Below are positions 8,768 through 17,215 of a stretch of 35,593 nucleotides of DNA, in pieces. Both the position numbers and the translations under genes were made by a program. The notes under the pieces are model-generated. The model was given only the letters and a program-made list of their open reading frames with translations. It was not told the origin of the DNA and did no database searches. The DNA is from Desulfarculales bacterium UBA702 (GTDB lineage: Bacteria > Desulfobacterota > Syntrophobacteria > Syntrophobacterales > Syntrophobacteraceae), in contig DBMI01000058.1 in NCBI GenBank assembly GCA_002298165.1, positions 1 to 35,593 of the forward strand, written 5' to 3'. How positions within the stretch are numbered: position 1 is the first letter of the stretch; every line of letters begins with the position of its first letter.

Positions 8768-9778
8768 TCACTTCGCCTTATCGCCGAGGTTTATTGCCTG
8801 GATCTGCACCTCCTGCTTTGCGCCAGATTCTACGTCAGTTTCGATAATCAATGTGGTCTGGAGCCGGCCTCCGGGAGGTATGTTTTGCATGTTTGGAGCC
8901 ACATCGAGGCTAAATCCACCGAGCATGGACGACTGGTACAAATTGATTACCCGCTCATCAAAAGAGCATTTCACGATCCGAAAATTTCTATTCAGGTTAT
9001 CCGTGACAAGCACTTTTCCCGTAATAACCCCCTGGTCAGGAGATAGCCGCCCGACGATGAGCGTTTTTGGTCTCACCGATATCTCACCTTCAATCGAACC
9101 CTTGACCCAGATTGTTAGCTCGGGTTTTTCAGCCAGATCTGTATGAAGAGTTATGTAGCCCCTGTAATTCCCCAGCTTCGTGTTGTTTGATATTTTCAGC
9201 CGGTAGTGTCTCCCCTCTTCTACCGTCTCAAGCCTGTACGATGCCTTTTTGTCGAGTGTATCGTCGGAGCCGCGAATGTGAAACGCTCTGGATGCGCTAA
9301 CCAAATCGACAACGCTTTCCTTGATGGTGTCCGACGCTCCCTGAAAACTGACGCTCTTTTCGGGTAATATCCTTATCAGTGGATCGACTTTTCCTTCAAC
9401 TGAAACGACCATGCGAGGATTTTCCGGATCGTCACTCACGATTGTGGCAGTTTTCTTGACATATCCCTGAAAGTCCTTGAGGTCCAACTTCAATGTGACT
9501 TTTCCCTCCGAACCTGGGGGGATTTCCCGGTCGAACCGGGCTATAGTGCAGCCTCAACTGGGCTGCACATCCTTTATGTTGAGAGTGGCCGTGCCGCCAT
9601 TTTTCACAATGAAATTGTGTGAAAGAGGGGTAGTTTCGGAAAGCTCCCCAAAATTGAAGCCGGTTTCGGTGATGATAATGGCCGGAGCACCGTGGGTTGC
9701 ATGGGCGGCTAAAAAATTACAGGCAATTCCAATACAAACGATAGATGTTAGAAAAAACCAGTTGGATTTTCTGTACAC
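8768..9778 (-). CDS. Secreted DUF1573 protein, probable selenoprotein (in-frame TGA at codon 75)
   Basis: The frame runs from a GTG at 9778 (GGAGG about 8 bases upstream) to 8768, 336 residues if the TGA at 9554-9556 is read as selenocysteine. A signal peptide (YRKSNWFFL..., to about residue 31) is followed by the DUF1573 signature FNFGELSETTPLSHNF and NIKDVQPS, then TGA, then GCTIARFDREIPPGSEG. In DUF1573 proteins this position reads PSCGCT, so the TGA replaces exactly the first conserved Cys and would give a U-G-C redox-like motif. No other lesion occurs in the following roughly 260 codons, which contain one or two further Ig-like (ASH-type) modules. A hairpin at 9526-9540 fits a bacterial SECIS. 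The alternative is a recent nonsense mutation (TGC or TGT to TGA). The function of DUF1573 is not established; it is probably periplasmic or envelope-associated. Confidence 0.78.
9526..9556 (-). promoter_or_regulatory. Candidate bacterial SECIS element after in-frame TGA
   Basis: On the mRNA strand the TGA (9556-9554) is followed by a perfect hairpin CCCGG-UUCGA-CCGGG (9540-9526), with the loop about 20 nucleotides past the TGA. Two further A-U pairs can extend the stem across a small internal loop. Bacterial SECIS elements sit immediately downstream of UGA with the apical loop roughly 16-37 nt away, so the geometry fits. The loop G is at the fourth rather than the first or second position, which weakens the match. 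Confidence 0.5.
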
Positions 9779-9948
9779 TAATTCCCCTCCGTGGTTGTGA
9801 TTCTTTCCCTGTCCCTTTGGCGATGTATGCTCTATCCGAACTTTGAACAAAACAGAGCCATGATGCCAGATATCGGGGTCGCCCACCAGGAATTCTTTTC
9901 CAGCATTGAGCATGAAGCCCTGCGGACTGCCATGGTGTTGTTGCGTTT

Positions 9949-10011
9949 TTTTGGCTTAATAACGCGGTTTCGTAGGAAAAAGAAAGGAGAGCCAGGAAAT
10001 GAAGAGGATTT
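9949..10011 (+). repeat. Dispersed ~60-bp repeat, copy A
   Basis: Shares the ordered blocks TTTGGCTT..TA-ACG, a purine run AAAGGAGAG.CAGGAAA, and GAGGATTT with copies at 14562-14630 and 20203-20270. This copy is the most diverged. It occupies most of the spacer between the DUF1573 gene and the coiled-coil gene, a 306-base interval in which no other gene was supported. Confidence 0.6.
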
Positions 10012-10084
10012 GTTGTAAGAGGCGCGGTCTTGCAAGAAAGAACCACTGTTAGTACCTTATCCCGAGGGGGAGAAGGAGCAGGCG

Positions 10085-10528
<444 letters not shown>

Positions 10529-10673
10529 TGGTAGAAAGAAACTCTCCGTCAGATCTTCATCCCAAATGCCTTCAGCATCAGCATTTGTACAATAAAACCC
10601 CTTGTTGGGTTGAGACCATCCGCGGGCCGGTGGGGTGGCCCGGATAAGATTTCTCCTGGGTGTTATCGGGTAC

Positions 10674-10814
10674 CCGCCTACGACGCTTCTCGTTGGGGCC
10701 ATGCGCGTCTTGAATGCCAATTTCGGATGAGACGACTCCCGTGAGAAGTTCCTGTACGACTTTGTGGCAGTGTGGAATAAAGTCATGAACCCTGACCGCT
10801 TCGACCTCGCCTAA
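10674..10814 (+). pseudogene. katG: Relic of catalase-peroxidase (KatG) C-terminus with internal deletion
   Basis: One frame reads TTLLVGAMRVLNANFG (from about 10680), then a TGA at 10728-10730, then DDSREKFLYDFVAVWNKVMNPDRFDLA and a TAA at 10812-10814. Intact KatG has LVGGMRVLxANF followed, roughly 110 residues later, by DAxEKFVxDFVAAWxKVMNLDRFDL at its extreme C-terminus. Both blocks are clear and in the same frame, so about 110 codons have been deleted between them and the rest of the gene is gone. It encodes no functional enzyme. Confidence 0.82.
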
Positions 10815-10842
10815 TCGCAGGGTGAGTATGAGGTGGAGTTTG

Positions 10843-10997
10843 GTAGGTTGGGTTGAGCGGTGAACGGGTACAATAATGAGATGGAGTTGCAGGAGCTAAA
10901 CCCAACGCTCAGCGATTAAGTGGCGTCTGATGCCGGGTTTCGCTTCTTTGGTTGCTATTTCGCGGTGAAATCCCGTTTGATCGCTCAACCCACCTAC
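10843..10997. repeat. REP-like element with GTAGGTTGGGTTGAGCG ends
   Basis: The left end 10843-10859 and the right end 10982-10997 are inverted copies differing by one inserted base. The 120-base interior contains further AACCCAAC motifs. It abuts the katG relic. No coding content was seen. Confidence 0.65.
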
Positions 10998-11032
10998 ATA
11001 ATATGATAGGGTTGGGATTCGCTTTCCGGGTG

Positions 11033-11218
11033 TAGTCTATCCCCTTGAGGGCATTGTTTCGAGAGATGGCCAGCCGCTAAGTACAGCACTAAAAACAACG
11101 CCCACAAGGGGTATACTAAAACTGATTCGGGAAGCAACTGGTATGGGCAAGCTTTCCAGCCTGCCTGCGCGAAGAGCATGGAACCTTCACGAGACCGGCA
11201 GGCTGGAAAGCCTGCCCC
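11033..11218. repeat. Two adjacent inverted repeats
   Basis: The first pair is 11033-11052 with 11100-11118 (about 17 of 19 bases pair, core TATCCCCTTG). The second pair is 11145-11165 with 11197-11218 (core GCTTTCCAGCCTGCC). Both look like REP-type palindromes. Nothing between 10998 and 11340 was recognised as coding. Confidence 0.6.
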
Positions 11219-11305
11219 ACAAACCATTCCGCCCTAACTGAACGGTATTTGAGCTTAGCGTAAAGGGGAGGACGGGAAGCCGTCTCCCCCTCGTCTGCCT
11301 GAGGC

Positions 11306-11343
11306 CTGAGATCAGCTATTTCCTGGAAGCAAGCTGATCTCAG
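11306..11343 (-). terminator. Hairpin at the 3' end of the second chemoreceptor gene
   Basis: A perfect 11-bp stem (11306-11316 with 11333-11343) and 16-base loop overlaps the TGA stop of the chemoreceptor gene. There is no U-run on the minus strand, so it may protect the 3' end or be a REP element rather than a true intrinsic terminator. Confidence 0.4.
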
Positions 11344-12923
11344 AATTCCTCGAATTGTTTTACCGAAACCCGGTTGTCGCCCTGTATCAGCGCATGGGCG
11401 GAGGCGGCCGGTATCTCATCCGTTTCCGAATCCGGCCTTTTACCGGCTGTCAGGGACCGGGGCTCCCCCACCCCGTTGAGTTTGTCGAAGGTTTTTAAAT
11501 TCTTTTTCTTTTTACCGTCTAACAGGCCAATGAGGTCTGCAACGAATTCTTTCATCTGCTCTGATTGAGCGCTCAGTTCCTGCGAAGCCGAGGCGGCCCG
11601 CTCCGCATTTGAAGCGCTTTGCTGCAGCATTCCGTCTATCCCCGATGCAGTGCGGTTGACTTGTTCGAGCCCTTGGCTCTGTTCCTGTGATGCAGCGGCG
11701 ATCTCTCCCACTAAATCCACGGATTTGCCCACGCTGGCATTTACCTGCTGGAATTCCTGACTCGTTCCCTCGACCAGCACGGCACCATCCTTCACATTAC
11801 GGGCGGTCCCTTCCAACAGGTCGGCGGTGTTCTTTGCCGCGGCTGCGGCTCTCATTGCCAGGTTTCTAACCTCATCGGCAACCACCGCAAACCCGGCTCC
11901 CGCTTGACCCGCCCTTGCCGCCTCGACCGCGGCATTGAGGGCGAGCAGGTTTGTCTGGAAGGCGATTTCATCGATGGTCTTAATGATTTTGCGGGTCTCG
12001 TCGCTTTCCCTCGATATTTCGCCCATCGAGGTTCTAAGCCTTTCCATTGAAGAGTTCGCGCTTCCGATCAACTGCGAGGTTTCCTTCATGAACTGATTGG
12101 CCATGTTGGAGTTCTCGGAATTTCTCGCCGTCATTGAAGCGATTTCGGTCAGGGCCGACGCGGTTTCTTCGAAGGCGGCCGCCTGCTCCGCAGTACCGTC
12201 TGCCAGGCTCAGGCTCGTTGCGGATACATCGGAGGATGCCTCGGATACGCTTTCCGCGCAGGCATTCAAGCCTACGATGACTCGGTGGAGCGGCCTGATG
12301 ACTGACCTGCGAAGGGCCGCGTAGATGACGGCGCAAAGTACGATTACAAATAATCCGGCGCATCCGGCGATGCGGAAGATAGTTGCCCGCGAGGTCTCGG
12401 ACTTTACCGTCGCGGTTTGTTCAGCCAGCTTCTCAATACGTCCCCCGATATCCGCCAATGTCTTCGAGACGAGATCGAGCGGAAGGCCCATTTCTATCCA
12501 GCCGACTTTTTGACCTTCCGCCTGCATTTCCTGTTTTATCGTTTCACATCCGTTAGATTCTTTGCCCGCTTCGGCAATGATCTTTCCCTTGTGGTCGAAA
12601 AAGCGTATGAATTGGGCCCCGCCATCGGTAATGGCTATCTGGGCCACCTGTCCCACAGCCTCATAATTGTAGTTCTGAATCAGTCCCGCGGCGGAATTTG
12701 CCAACAGGACCGCAACCGATTTGCCTTTCCCCATGATCAGGGATCGAAGCGAATCACCCTGGATTTGCTTCTCACTTTCAAGTTGGGCGAGCAAAAGGCT
12801 CGACATCTTATCGATATCTCTACTCGTTTCAAGCGTGATCCAAACTCCGAAACCCGCCATGAGTAAGAGCACCGAACCCGCCATCACCAACAAGAACTTA
12901 CCTGCTATATTCATATTTCTCAT
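11340..12923 (-). CDS. Methyl-accepting chemotaxis protein
   Basis: A 527-residue chemoreceptor from ATG 12923; an ATG three codons later (12914) is equally possible and no strong ribosome binding site separates them. The first transmembrane helix is at about residues 8-30, followed by a periplasmic domain of roughly 150 residues, a second helix near residue 185-205 (FVIVLCAVIYAAL), a HAMP-like linker and a signalling domain with IDEIAFQTNLLALNAAVEAARAG. The C-terminus ends in QFEEF after a flexible linker, fitting the aromatic-acidic-acidic-Phe pentapeptides that tether CheR/CheB; the first chemoreceptor in this window lacks one. It lies 35 bases downstream of the rhodanese-like gene on the same strand, so both are probably co-transcribed. 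Confidence 0.93.
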   Translation of the reverse strand: MRNMNIAGKFLLVMAGSVLLLMAGFGVWITLETSRDIDKMSSLLLAQLESEKQIQGDSLRSLIMGKGKSVAVLLANSAAGLIQNYNYEAVGQVAQIAITDGGAQFIRFFDHKGKIIAEAGKESNGCETIKQEMQAEGQKVGWIEMGLPLDLVSKTLADIGGRIEKLAEQTATVKSETSRATIFRIAGCAGLFVIVLCAVIYAALRRSVIRPLHRVIVGLNACAESVSEASSDVSATSLSLADGTAEQAAAFEETASALTEIASMTARNSENSNMANQFMKETSQLIGSANSSMERLRTSMGEISRESDETRKIIKTIDEIAFQTNLLALNAAVEAARAGQAGAGFAVVADEVRNLAMRAAAAAKNTADLLEGTARNVKDGAVLVEGTSQEFQQVNASVGKSVDLVGEIAAASQEQSQGLEQVNRTASGIDGMLQQSASNAERAASASQELSAQSEQMKEFVADLIGLLDGKKKKNLKTFDKLNGVGEPRSLTAGKRPDSETDEIPAASAHALIQGDNRVSVKQFEEF

Positions 12924-12958
12924 GAGGAACAACTTTCGGAGTGGTTGGAAGATACTTG

Positions 12959-13759
12959 TTACTTGTACTGCTGTTCACCAAGCACGGTGGTTGCCCCACC
13001 GTCCAGGAAAAAGTAGTTCTGGTATCCGCCCTGCCTCAGATAGTACATGAGCCATTCGGTCTGTTTGCCGACCTGGTCGAAGATCAGGAGGGTCTTATCT
13101 TTTTCCGCGCCCTTCTCGATGAAATTTGGAATGAACTGGTCCATGGGAACTGTCCGGGCGCTTTCCAGGCCCGGAATTTTCCCCGATGTCTGGACAAAAT
13201 CGCGGATATCAATTACCAGGCAACCCGCATCAGCGGCCTTTGCCTTAAACTGGTCGATCGGAATGCAGCGCGCCTTGAACTCCGAGTCGGGGATCAGCTT
13301 CGAAGGGTCGTCGAGCTGTTTTCCCATGAAAACCGTCAGCTCGGGATGTACTTTTGCCCATTCGGGTACCCCTGCATCATAGACATAGCACTTGTCGCAC
13401 TTGAGTTCTTCTATTGCCTTTTCCGCGGCCTCATAGCTTTTGAGGCACTTGACCCCGTTGCAGTAGAACGCAATCGCCTTTCCGGGATTGTCCGTCATAA
13501 GCTTCCGGATATCTTCCGTAAAGGTCTTCCGGGATAAAGATATGTGCTGGGCGGTCGCTGTGTGGATGACGTTGAATTCGATTCCCGACCTCACATCCAC
13601 CACAATGATTTCACCCTTGGCATCTTTATCCGCCAGGTCTCCGGTGCTGATGTAAGGCACTTTCGGATATTTTTCCCTGTATGGAAAATCCGCGGCACCA
13701 GCAGAAGTAGCAGCTAGTGTAAACAGCATTAAAAAAGAGATCAGCAGCGCCTTTGACAT
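12959..13759 (-). CDS. Exported rhodanese-like (sulfurtransferase-fold) protein, two domains
   Basis: A 266-residue protein with a signal peptide (about residues 1-22, Ala-Gly-Ala-Ala end) and two rhodanese-like domains. Domain 1 (about 35-125) contains IIVVDVRSGIEF and an active-site loop FYCNGVKCLKSYEAA with Cys100 in the catalytic position and a second Cys at 105. Domain 2 (about 165-260) has VIDIRDF, but its loop is FDQVGKQTEW without cysteine, so it is probably inactive. ATG 13759 has AGGAG about 7 bases upstream. It is expected in the periplasm, handling sulfur species or acting as a binding protein. The chemoreceptor gene immediately downstream suggests a sensing role, which is inference. 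Confidence 0.88.
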   Translation of the reverse strand: MSKALLISFLMLFTLAATSAGAADFPYREKYPKVPYISTGDLADKDAKGEIIVVDVRSGIEFNVIHTATAQHISLSRKTFTEDIRKLMTDNPGKAIAFYCNGVKCLKSYEAAEKAIEELKCDKCYVYDAGVPEWAKVHPELTVFMGKQLDDPSKLIPDSEFKARCIPIDQFKAKAADAGCLVIDIRDFVQTSGKIPGLESARTVPMDQFIPNFIEKGAEKDKTLLIFDQVGKQTEWLMYYLRQGGYQNYFFLDGGATTVLGEQQYK

Positions 13760-14049
13760 TTAAGTCTCCTCTCGGGTTAATAGAATTTAATTCCACAAGT
13801 GTGTTGACCTTTTGGATCGCTGTTCAACGAAAACATCGAGAAAATACACTGAATCAAAAAAGTTCATGGTCAAAGCGAACCAGATGGGAACGACCGCAGG
13901 GTGAGATTAACCATCAATTCTTTGATCAGAAATTCGACCCTGAAGGAGTTTTTTTATGGGTCGATATCAGAATCGGTCCAATTAGAGTTCTCCTTTACGA
14001 AAATTTACGACCGCGCGGAAACTGAAATTGATCTTGCGAATAGGCCGAT

Positions 14050-14300
14050 TTTGGGAGCGGCCGGGCCGAGTTCGAAGGCCTTTTCGGCGAGATAAAAATT
14101 GATATAGGTAAATGCCGCAACCATGCAGAAAAGAACTCTGAAACCCACGGCGTATGTCGCCAGGAGTTGGGGATTGCAAAGGTGCATGCGCACCTACCTG
14201 TGAGATGCGCCCCAGTCCTTTTGGCGGATGAATTTCCTGGCCCTCGGGAGAAAGCCCCAGGTTACGAGGGCACCCGGAAGTCGGCAACCATTTGAAGCAC
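14050..14300 (-). pseudogene. Relic of an MFS transporter (YnfM/arabinose-efflux type)
   Basis: On the minus strand one frame gives ALVTWGFLPRARKFIRQKDWG, a TAG at about 14196, then VRMHLCNPQLLATYAVGF and FCMVAAFTYINFYLAEKAFELGPAA. This matches a middle portion of YnfM-like MFS carriers (LPRSRNF ... HLRNPRLLATFAIGF ... ATFTYVNFYLAxxPFxLxPAA), then homology stops abruptly near 14050. An internal stop and loss of both ends show that it is a dead fragment. The flanking region 13760-14050 holds nothing recognisable. Confidence 0.72.
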
Positions 14301-14561
14301 TCGATACAGCTACTGCAACCATTGTGTATAGTTTTACTGCATATGCTGGAGCATGCCAGACTCAAGAGGCAGGGACCTGAGTATTTAAAGATAGGCGGTA
14401 AGGTTAGTATCGGCCTAACGCCTCGACTTCATGGATATCACGTTTGCAGGAAGAGATTCTGCATCCTCCTCGGAGGCCGAGGGGACAACCCAGGAAGAAT
14501 CCAGTTCCTCAATGACCTGATCGCTGTAGTCCTGCTCTACGGATCGGCTTTTTGCCACGGG
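14301..14561. other. Non-coding stretch with one uncertain short frame
   Basis: A minus-strand open frame at 14415-14669 would encode an acidic tail (VEQDYSDQVIEELDSSW), but it begins only with a TTG, runs through dispersed repeat copy B and has no ribosome binding site. It was not called as a gene. No other feature was recognised. Confidence 0.35.
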
Positions 14562-14630
14562 TTTTGGCTTGTTAGTACGGCTTGCGGAGATGAAAAAAAG
14601 GAGAGTCAGGAAAGGAGGAGGATTTACTGA
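14562..14630 (+). repeat. Dispersed ~60-bp repeat, copy B
   Basis: Contains AAAAAAAGGAGAGTCAGGAA followed by AGGAGGAGGATTT, preceded by TTTTGGCTT and TACGGC. It is nearly identical in the core to copy C (20203-20270) and similar to copy A (9949-10011). Confidence 0.75.
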
Positions 14631-14780
14631 GAAATAGCAAATCTCGGATTTTTGACCCTTACATAGCAAGGCTTTAGAGGAAATTATAGATAATTATTCT
14701 CCCGGTGCTAACACATTGTCTACGGGTTGTCATACTGCCTGCATTAAACCGACCCGGTCTCCTCGTGCTGTGGCCGGTAA

Positions 14781-14810
14781 TGTAGGGGCAAATGATTATT
14801 TGCCCCTACA
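14781..14810. repeat. Perfect 13-bp palindrome
   Basis: TGTAGGGGCAAAT and its exact inverse flank a 4-base loop (GATT). On the minus strand it lies about 70 bases after the kinase stop and could serve as a transcript end, but no U-run follows; a REP-type element is more likely. Confidence 0.75.
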
Positions 14811-14881
14811 ATGTTTATTTGCCCTAAAACGGTGCCAACAAGAAGGCCGTTCGGACCAACAATTGCTCTACACCAGAAACA

Positions 14882-16138
14882 TCAGTCTTCCTTCTCTCCA
14901 CTTCTCCGGATTTTTTGGAGAGGTAAAGTCACAATAAACGTAGTCCCTTTCCCCGGAGTGCTCTTTGCAGTAATGCTACCGCTATGTCGTTCAACGATTT
15001 TTCGGCAGATTGCAAGGCCCATTCCCGTTCCCTCATATTCGCCCCTGCTGTGAAGCCGCTGAAAGGGAACGAATATTCTGTCCAGGAATTTTTCTTCGAA
15101 ACCGATGCCGTTATCTTCAACAAAGATCTGGCACTCGTTCTTATTCTGAAGGGAATAAATCCTGATCGTTGGTTCCTCATTACGACAAAACTTGACCGAG
15201 TTACCGATGAGATTTTGAAAGAGCTGCTCCATTTGAGTCTTTTCAGCCTTCAGAGTCGGCATCGTAGAGATTTCCAGCCTGACCCCTGCATGCTCAATAG
15301 CGACCTCCAGGTTCGAAATAACACGTTTGATGACGTCGTTGAGGTCAACTTTAGCCATGTCCTCGGTTTGTGAAGACAGGCGAGAATAGTTGAGAAGATC
15401 ATGGATGAGTTGCTGCATCCGGTTAGCAGCGCTCAGCATTCTCTTTAAAAAGTCCTGTTCAGATTCGTCCAGCTTCTTTCCTAAGATTTTATGAAGCTTG
15501 CTGCCAAATGTCTGGATTTTTCTTAGAGGCTCTTGAAGGTCGTGAGACGCTATGAATGCAAAGTTCTTAAGTTCCTCATTGCTTTGCATAAGCTTTTTAG
15601 CCGCAACTCTAAGTCTTTCTTCGGTTCTTTTCTGTTCTGACAGGTTTGTTAATATCGCGCATGTTCCTGTGAACTTTTCGAGGCTTACGGAATTGAGCGA
15701 AATCTTTACAGGCAGAGAACTACCATCCTTGCGCAAGAGAGGAAACTCGCCTTCGGCCTTACCACAATCGCGGCTTTTCCGGATCAGCGCTTTTATTTCG
15801 GAGGTTTTGTCAGGTGCAATGTAGGATTCCAGGGTCGATCCAACAACACTCTCATTGTTGACCTGGAGCATCTGCGCGAAACTGCTGTTAGAGTAATAAA
15901 TTGAGTTATCCTGCGAGAGGATCAAGGCACCCTCACTGATTGATTCTACAAGCACCCTGTATCCATAGTCAGCACCTTGCAAAGTGTAAAGCTGCTCTCC
16001 AGCAGCATCCGTTATAACGAGAGCATCCACTTCGCCGCTACGTATGGCCTGGATTGCCTGCTCGGCCTCCCACAAGCGCTCTCTCAGGTTCTGGATCTCG
16101 GAAGCCATCTCTTCCGTTGAGGGTAGATTTTTATCCAT
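14882..16138 (-). CDS. PAS-domain sensor histidine kinase of the kai cluster
   Basis: A 418-residue soluble histidine kinase with no membrane segment. A short N-terminal coiled coil ends in AIRSGEVDALV (about 31-41); a PAS domain spans about 58-170 and leads into a HisKA domain with the H-box FIASHDLQEPLRKI (His199). The ATPase domain shows the N-box (LFQNLIGNSVKF), G1 (VEDNGIGF), F-box (IFVPFQRL) and G2 (EGTGMGLAI). The domain style resembles phytochrome-like and SasA/CikA-neighbour kinases. ATG 16138 has GGAG about 9 bases upstream. It lies 36 bases after the third kaiB, last in the kaiC-kaiB-kaiB-kaiB operon. The Rcp1-like regulator at 19137 is the obvious partner, by inference. It lacks the KaiB-like sensor domain of cyanobacterial SasA. 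Confidence 0.93.
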   Translation of the reverse strand: MDKNLPSTEEMASEIQNLRERLWEAEQAIQAIRSGEVDALVITDAAGEQLYTLQGADYGYRVLVESISEGALILSQDNSIYYSNSSFAQMLQVNNESVVGSTLESYIAPDKTSEIKALIRKSRDCGKAEGEFPLLRKDGSSLPVKISLNSVSLEKFTGTCAILTNLSEQKRTEERLRVAAKKLMQSNEELKNFAFIASHDLQEPLRKIQTFGSKLHKILGKKLDESEQDFLKRMLSAANRMQQLIHDLLNYSRLSSQTEDMAKVDLNDVIKRVISNLEVAIEHAGVRLEISTMPTLKAEKTQMEQLFQNLIGNSVKFCRNEEPTIRIYSLQNKNECQIFVEDNGIGFEEKFLDRIFVPFQRLHSRGEYEGTGMGLAICRKIVERHSGSITAKSTPGKGTTFIVTLPLQKIRRSGEKED

Positions 16139-16174
16139 TGTCTGTCTCCGCCCCTAAAGTGATGGCAATATCCC

Positions 16175-16510
16175 TCAACTTTCATTCTTTACTGCAAGCC
16201 GTATAAGTATCGGCTCAGGATCAGAGAGGTCGCCTATAAATCTTTGCAGAGGGAGCGGCAGATGCTTGACCAATGTGGGAGCAGCAATAACCTGGGCCTC
16301 CCTGGCAAGTTCAGGCTGCTGGTAGACATCGATTATTTCAAGCTCGTACCTACCCTTTAGATATTGTTCGCAAAGCTCTTTTGCATTCTCAATGGCCTTT
16401 AAGGATCTTGGGGTCAGTCCGGCCACGAAAAGACTCAGTACAAATCTCTGCGATCCTTCCCTGGTTGCGGCTTCCTCAAATATTTCAGTCGTCGTCTTGA
16501 TTGCGGACAT
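16175..16510 (-). CDS. kaiB: KaiB-like protein (third paralogue, divergent)
   Basis: A thioredoxin-like-fold KaiB family member, 111 residues from ATG 16510, which has GGAAGGAAGGGA about 6 bases upstream; an ATG at 16537 sharing one base with the preceding stop is an alternative adding 9 residues. The KaiB core is RFVLSLFVAGLTPRSLKAIENAKELCE (about 22-48), with LEIIDVYQQPELAREAQVIAAPTLVKHLP and a final RFIGDLSDPEPIL. Relative to the first paralogue, the N-terminus is longer and the C-terminus ends in VKNES. In cyanobacteria KaiB binds phosphorylated KaiC after a fold switch; whether this copy does so is unknown. Confidence 0.92.
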   Translation of the reverse strand: MSAIKTTTEIFEEAATREGSQRFVLSLFVAGLTPRSLKAIENAKELCEQYLKGRYELEIIDVYQQPELAREAQVIAAPTLVKHLPLPLQRFIGDLSDPEPILIRLAVKNES

Positions 16511-16536
16511 TAGAAGTCCCTTCCTTCCGCCTGGCA

Positions 16537-16818
16537 TTAAAGCCCAAGTGCTTCAATTACTTGGCTGGTGTCCAATAGCGTTCCAACGAATCTTTTAATC
16601 GGCGCGGGAGATTCCTTGACCAGTGTCGGTGTGGCGAAGATCTGGGCCACTCTGGCCTGTTTGGGATTTTGCACCAGATCAATTACTTCCGCACTACACA
16701 TGCCCGCCAGGTGCTCCCGGCAAAGAAGTTCAAATTTGGATATAGCCACTGCTGAGCGGGGTGTACGTCCTGCCACGTACAGCTTCAGTTTATAAATTTC
16801 GCTGTCCCGGCAATCCAT
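16537..16818 (-). CDS. kaiB: KaiB-like protein (second paralogue)
   Basis: A 93-residue KaiB family protein. It contains YKLKLYVAGRTPRSAVAISKFELLCREHL, then EVIDLVQNPKQARVAQIFATPTLVKESPAP and KRFVGTLLDTSQVIEALGL. The length is close to canonical KaiB (about 100 residues). It differs from paralogue 1 at the ID/K-rich KaiC-facing region and at the shortened C-terminus. ATG 16818 has GAGGAG about 8 bases upstream. It sits 38 bases after paralogue 1 and touches the next gene, consistent with one polycistronic message. Confidence 0.92.
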   Translation of the reverse strand: MDCRDSEIYKLKLYVAGRTPRSAVAISKFELLCREHLAGMCSAEVIDLVQNPKQARVAQIFATPTLVKESPAPIKRFVGTLLDTSQVIEALGL

Positions 16819-16856
16819 TGTATACTCCTCACCAGCCTTTTGGCTTATTTTTCAGC

Positions 16857-17198
16857 CTATCTGCGAGGCCGCAGGTCCAATCCGACCAGGACCCGCTCAG
16901 TATCAGCCAATGTCCCTATTATCTTTCTTACCGGCTCGGGCAGTTTCCTGACCAGTGTTGGAATTGCCAGGATTTGATCGCCTTTTGCCAGTCGGGGATT
17001 TTCAAGCAGGTCGATTACTTCAATAGTGTACCTACCCTTCAAATGTTCTTCACAGATTTTTTTGAGGTTTTGGAAAGCCTCCATTGACCTGGGTGTCTGT
17101 CCTGCCACATAAAGCCTCAGTTCGTAAGGACAATCCAGATCGGTTTTATCTTTTTCACCGGGGGCTTTCTCAAACTGGTTATCGACTGGTACGGACAT
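16857..17198 (-). CDS. kaiB: KaiB, canonical-type paralogue
   Basis: A 113-residue KaiB. After a roughly 25-residue charged N-terminal extension, the core YELRLYVAGQTPRSMEAFQNLKKICEEHLKG is followed by EVIDLLENPRLAKGDQILAIPTLVRKLPEPVRKIIGTLADTERVLVGLDL. This last block is very close to cyanobacterial KaiB (KILATPTL..LPLPVRRIIGDLSDREKVLIGLDL), making it the most likely KaiC partner of the three. ATG 17198 has GAGGAGG upstream. If the kaiC frame is restored, the kaiC stop (17179-17181) lies inside this gene, giving a 20-base overlap and likely translational coupling. Confidence 0.94.
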   Translation of the reverse strand: MSVPVDNQFEKAPGEKDKTDLDCPYELRLYVAGQTPRSMEAFQNLKKICEEHLKGRYTIEVIDLLENPRLAKGDQILAIPTLVRKLPEPVRKIIGTLADTERVLVGLDLRPRR

Positions 17199-17215
17199 CT
17201 TGCGCCTCCTCTTCA

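Noticed and set aside
10728..10730. TGA in the katG relic as a second selenocysteine codon
   Set aside because: KatG has no Cys at this point; the TGA sits at a deletion junction and about 110 codons are missing, so it is a decay product.
14415..14669. 84-codon minus-strand frame with an acidic C-terminus
   Set aside because: It only has a TTG start, no ribosome binding site, and its N-terminal half is encoded by the dispersed repeat copy B.
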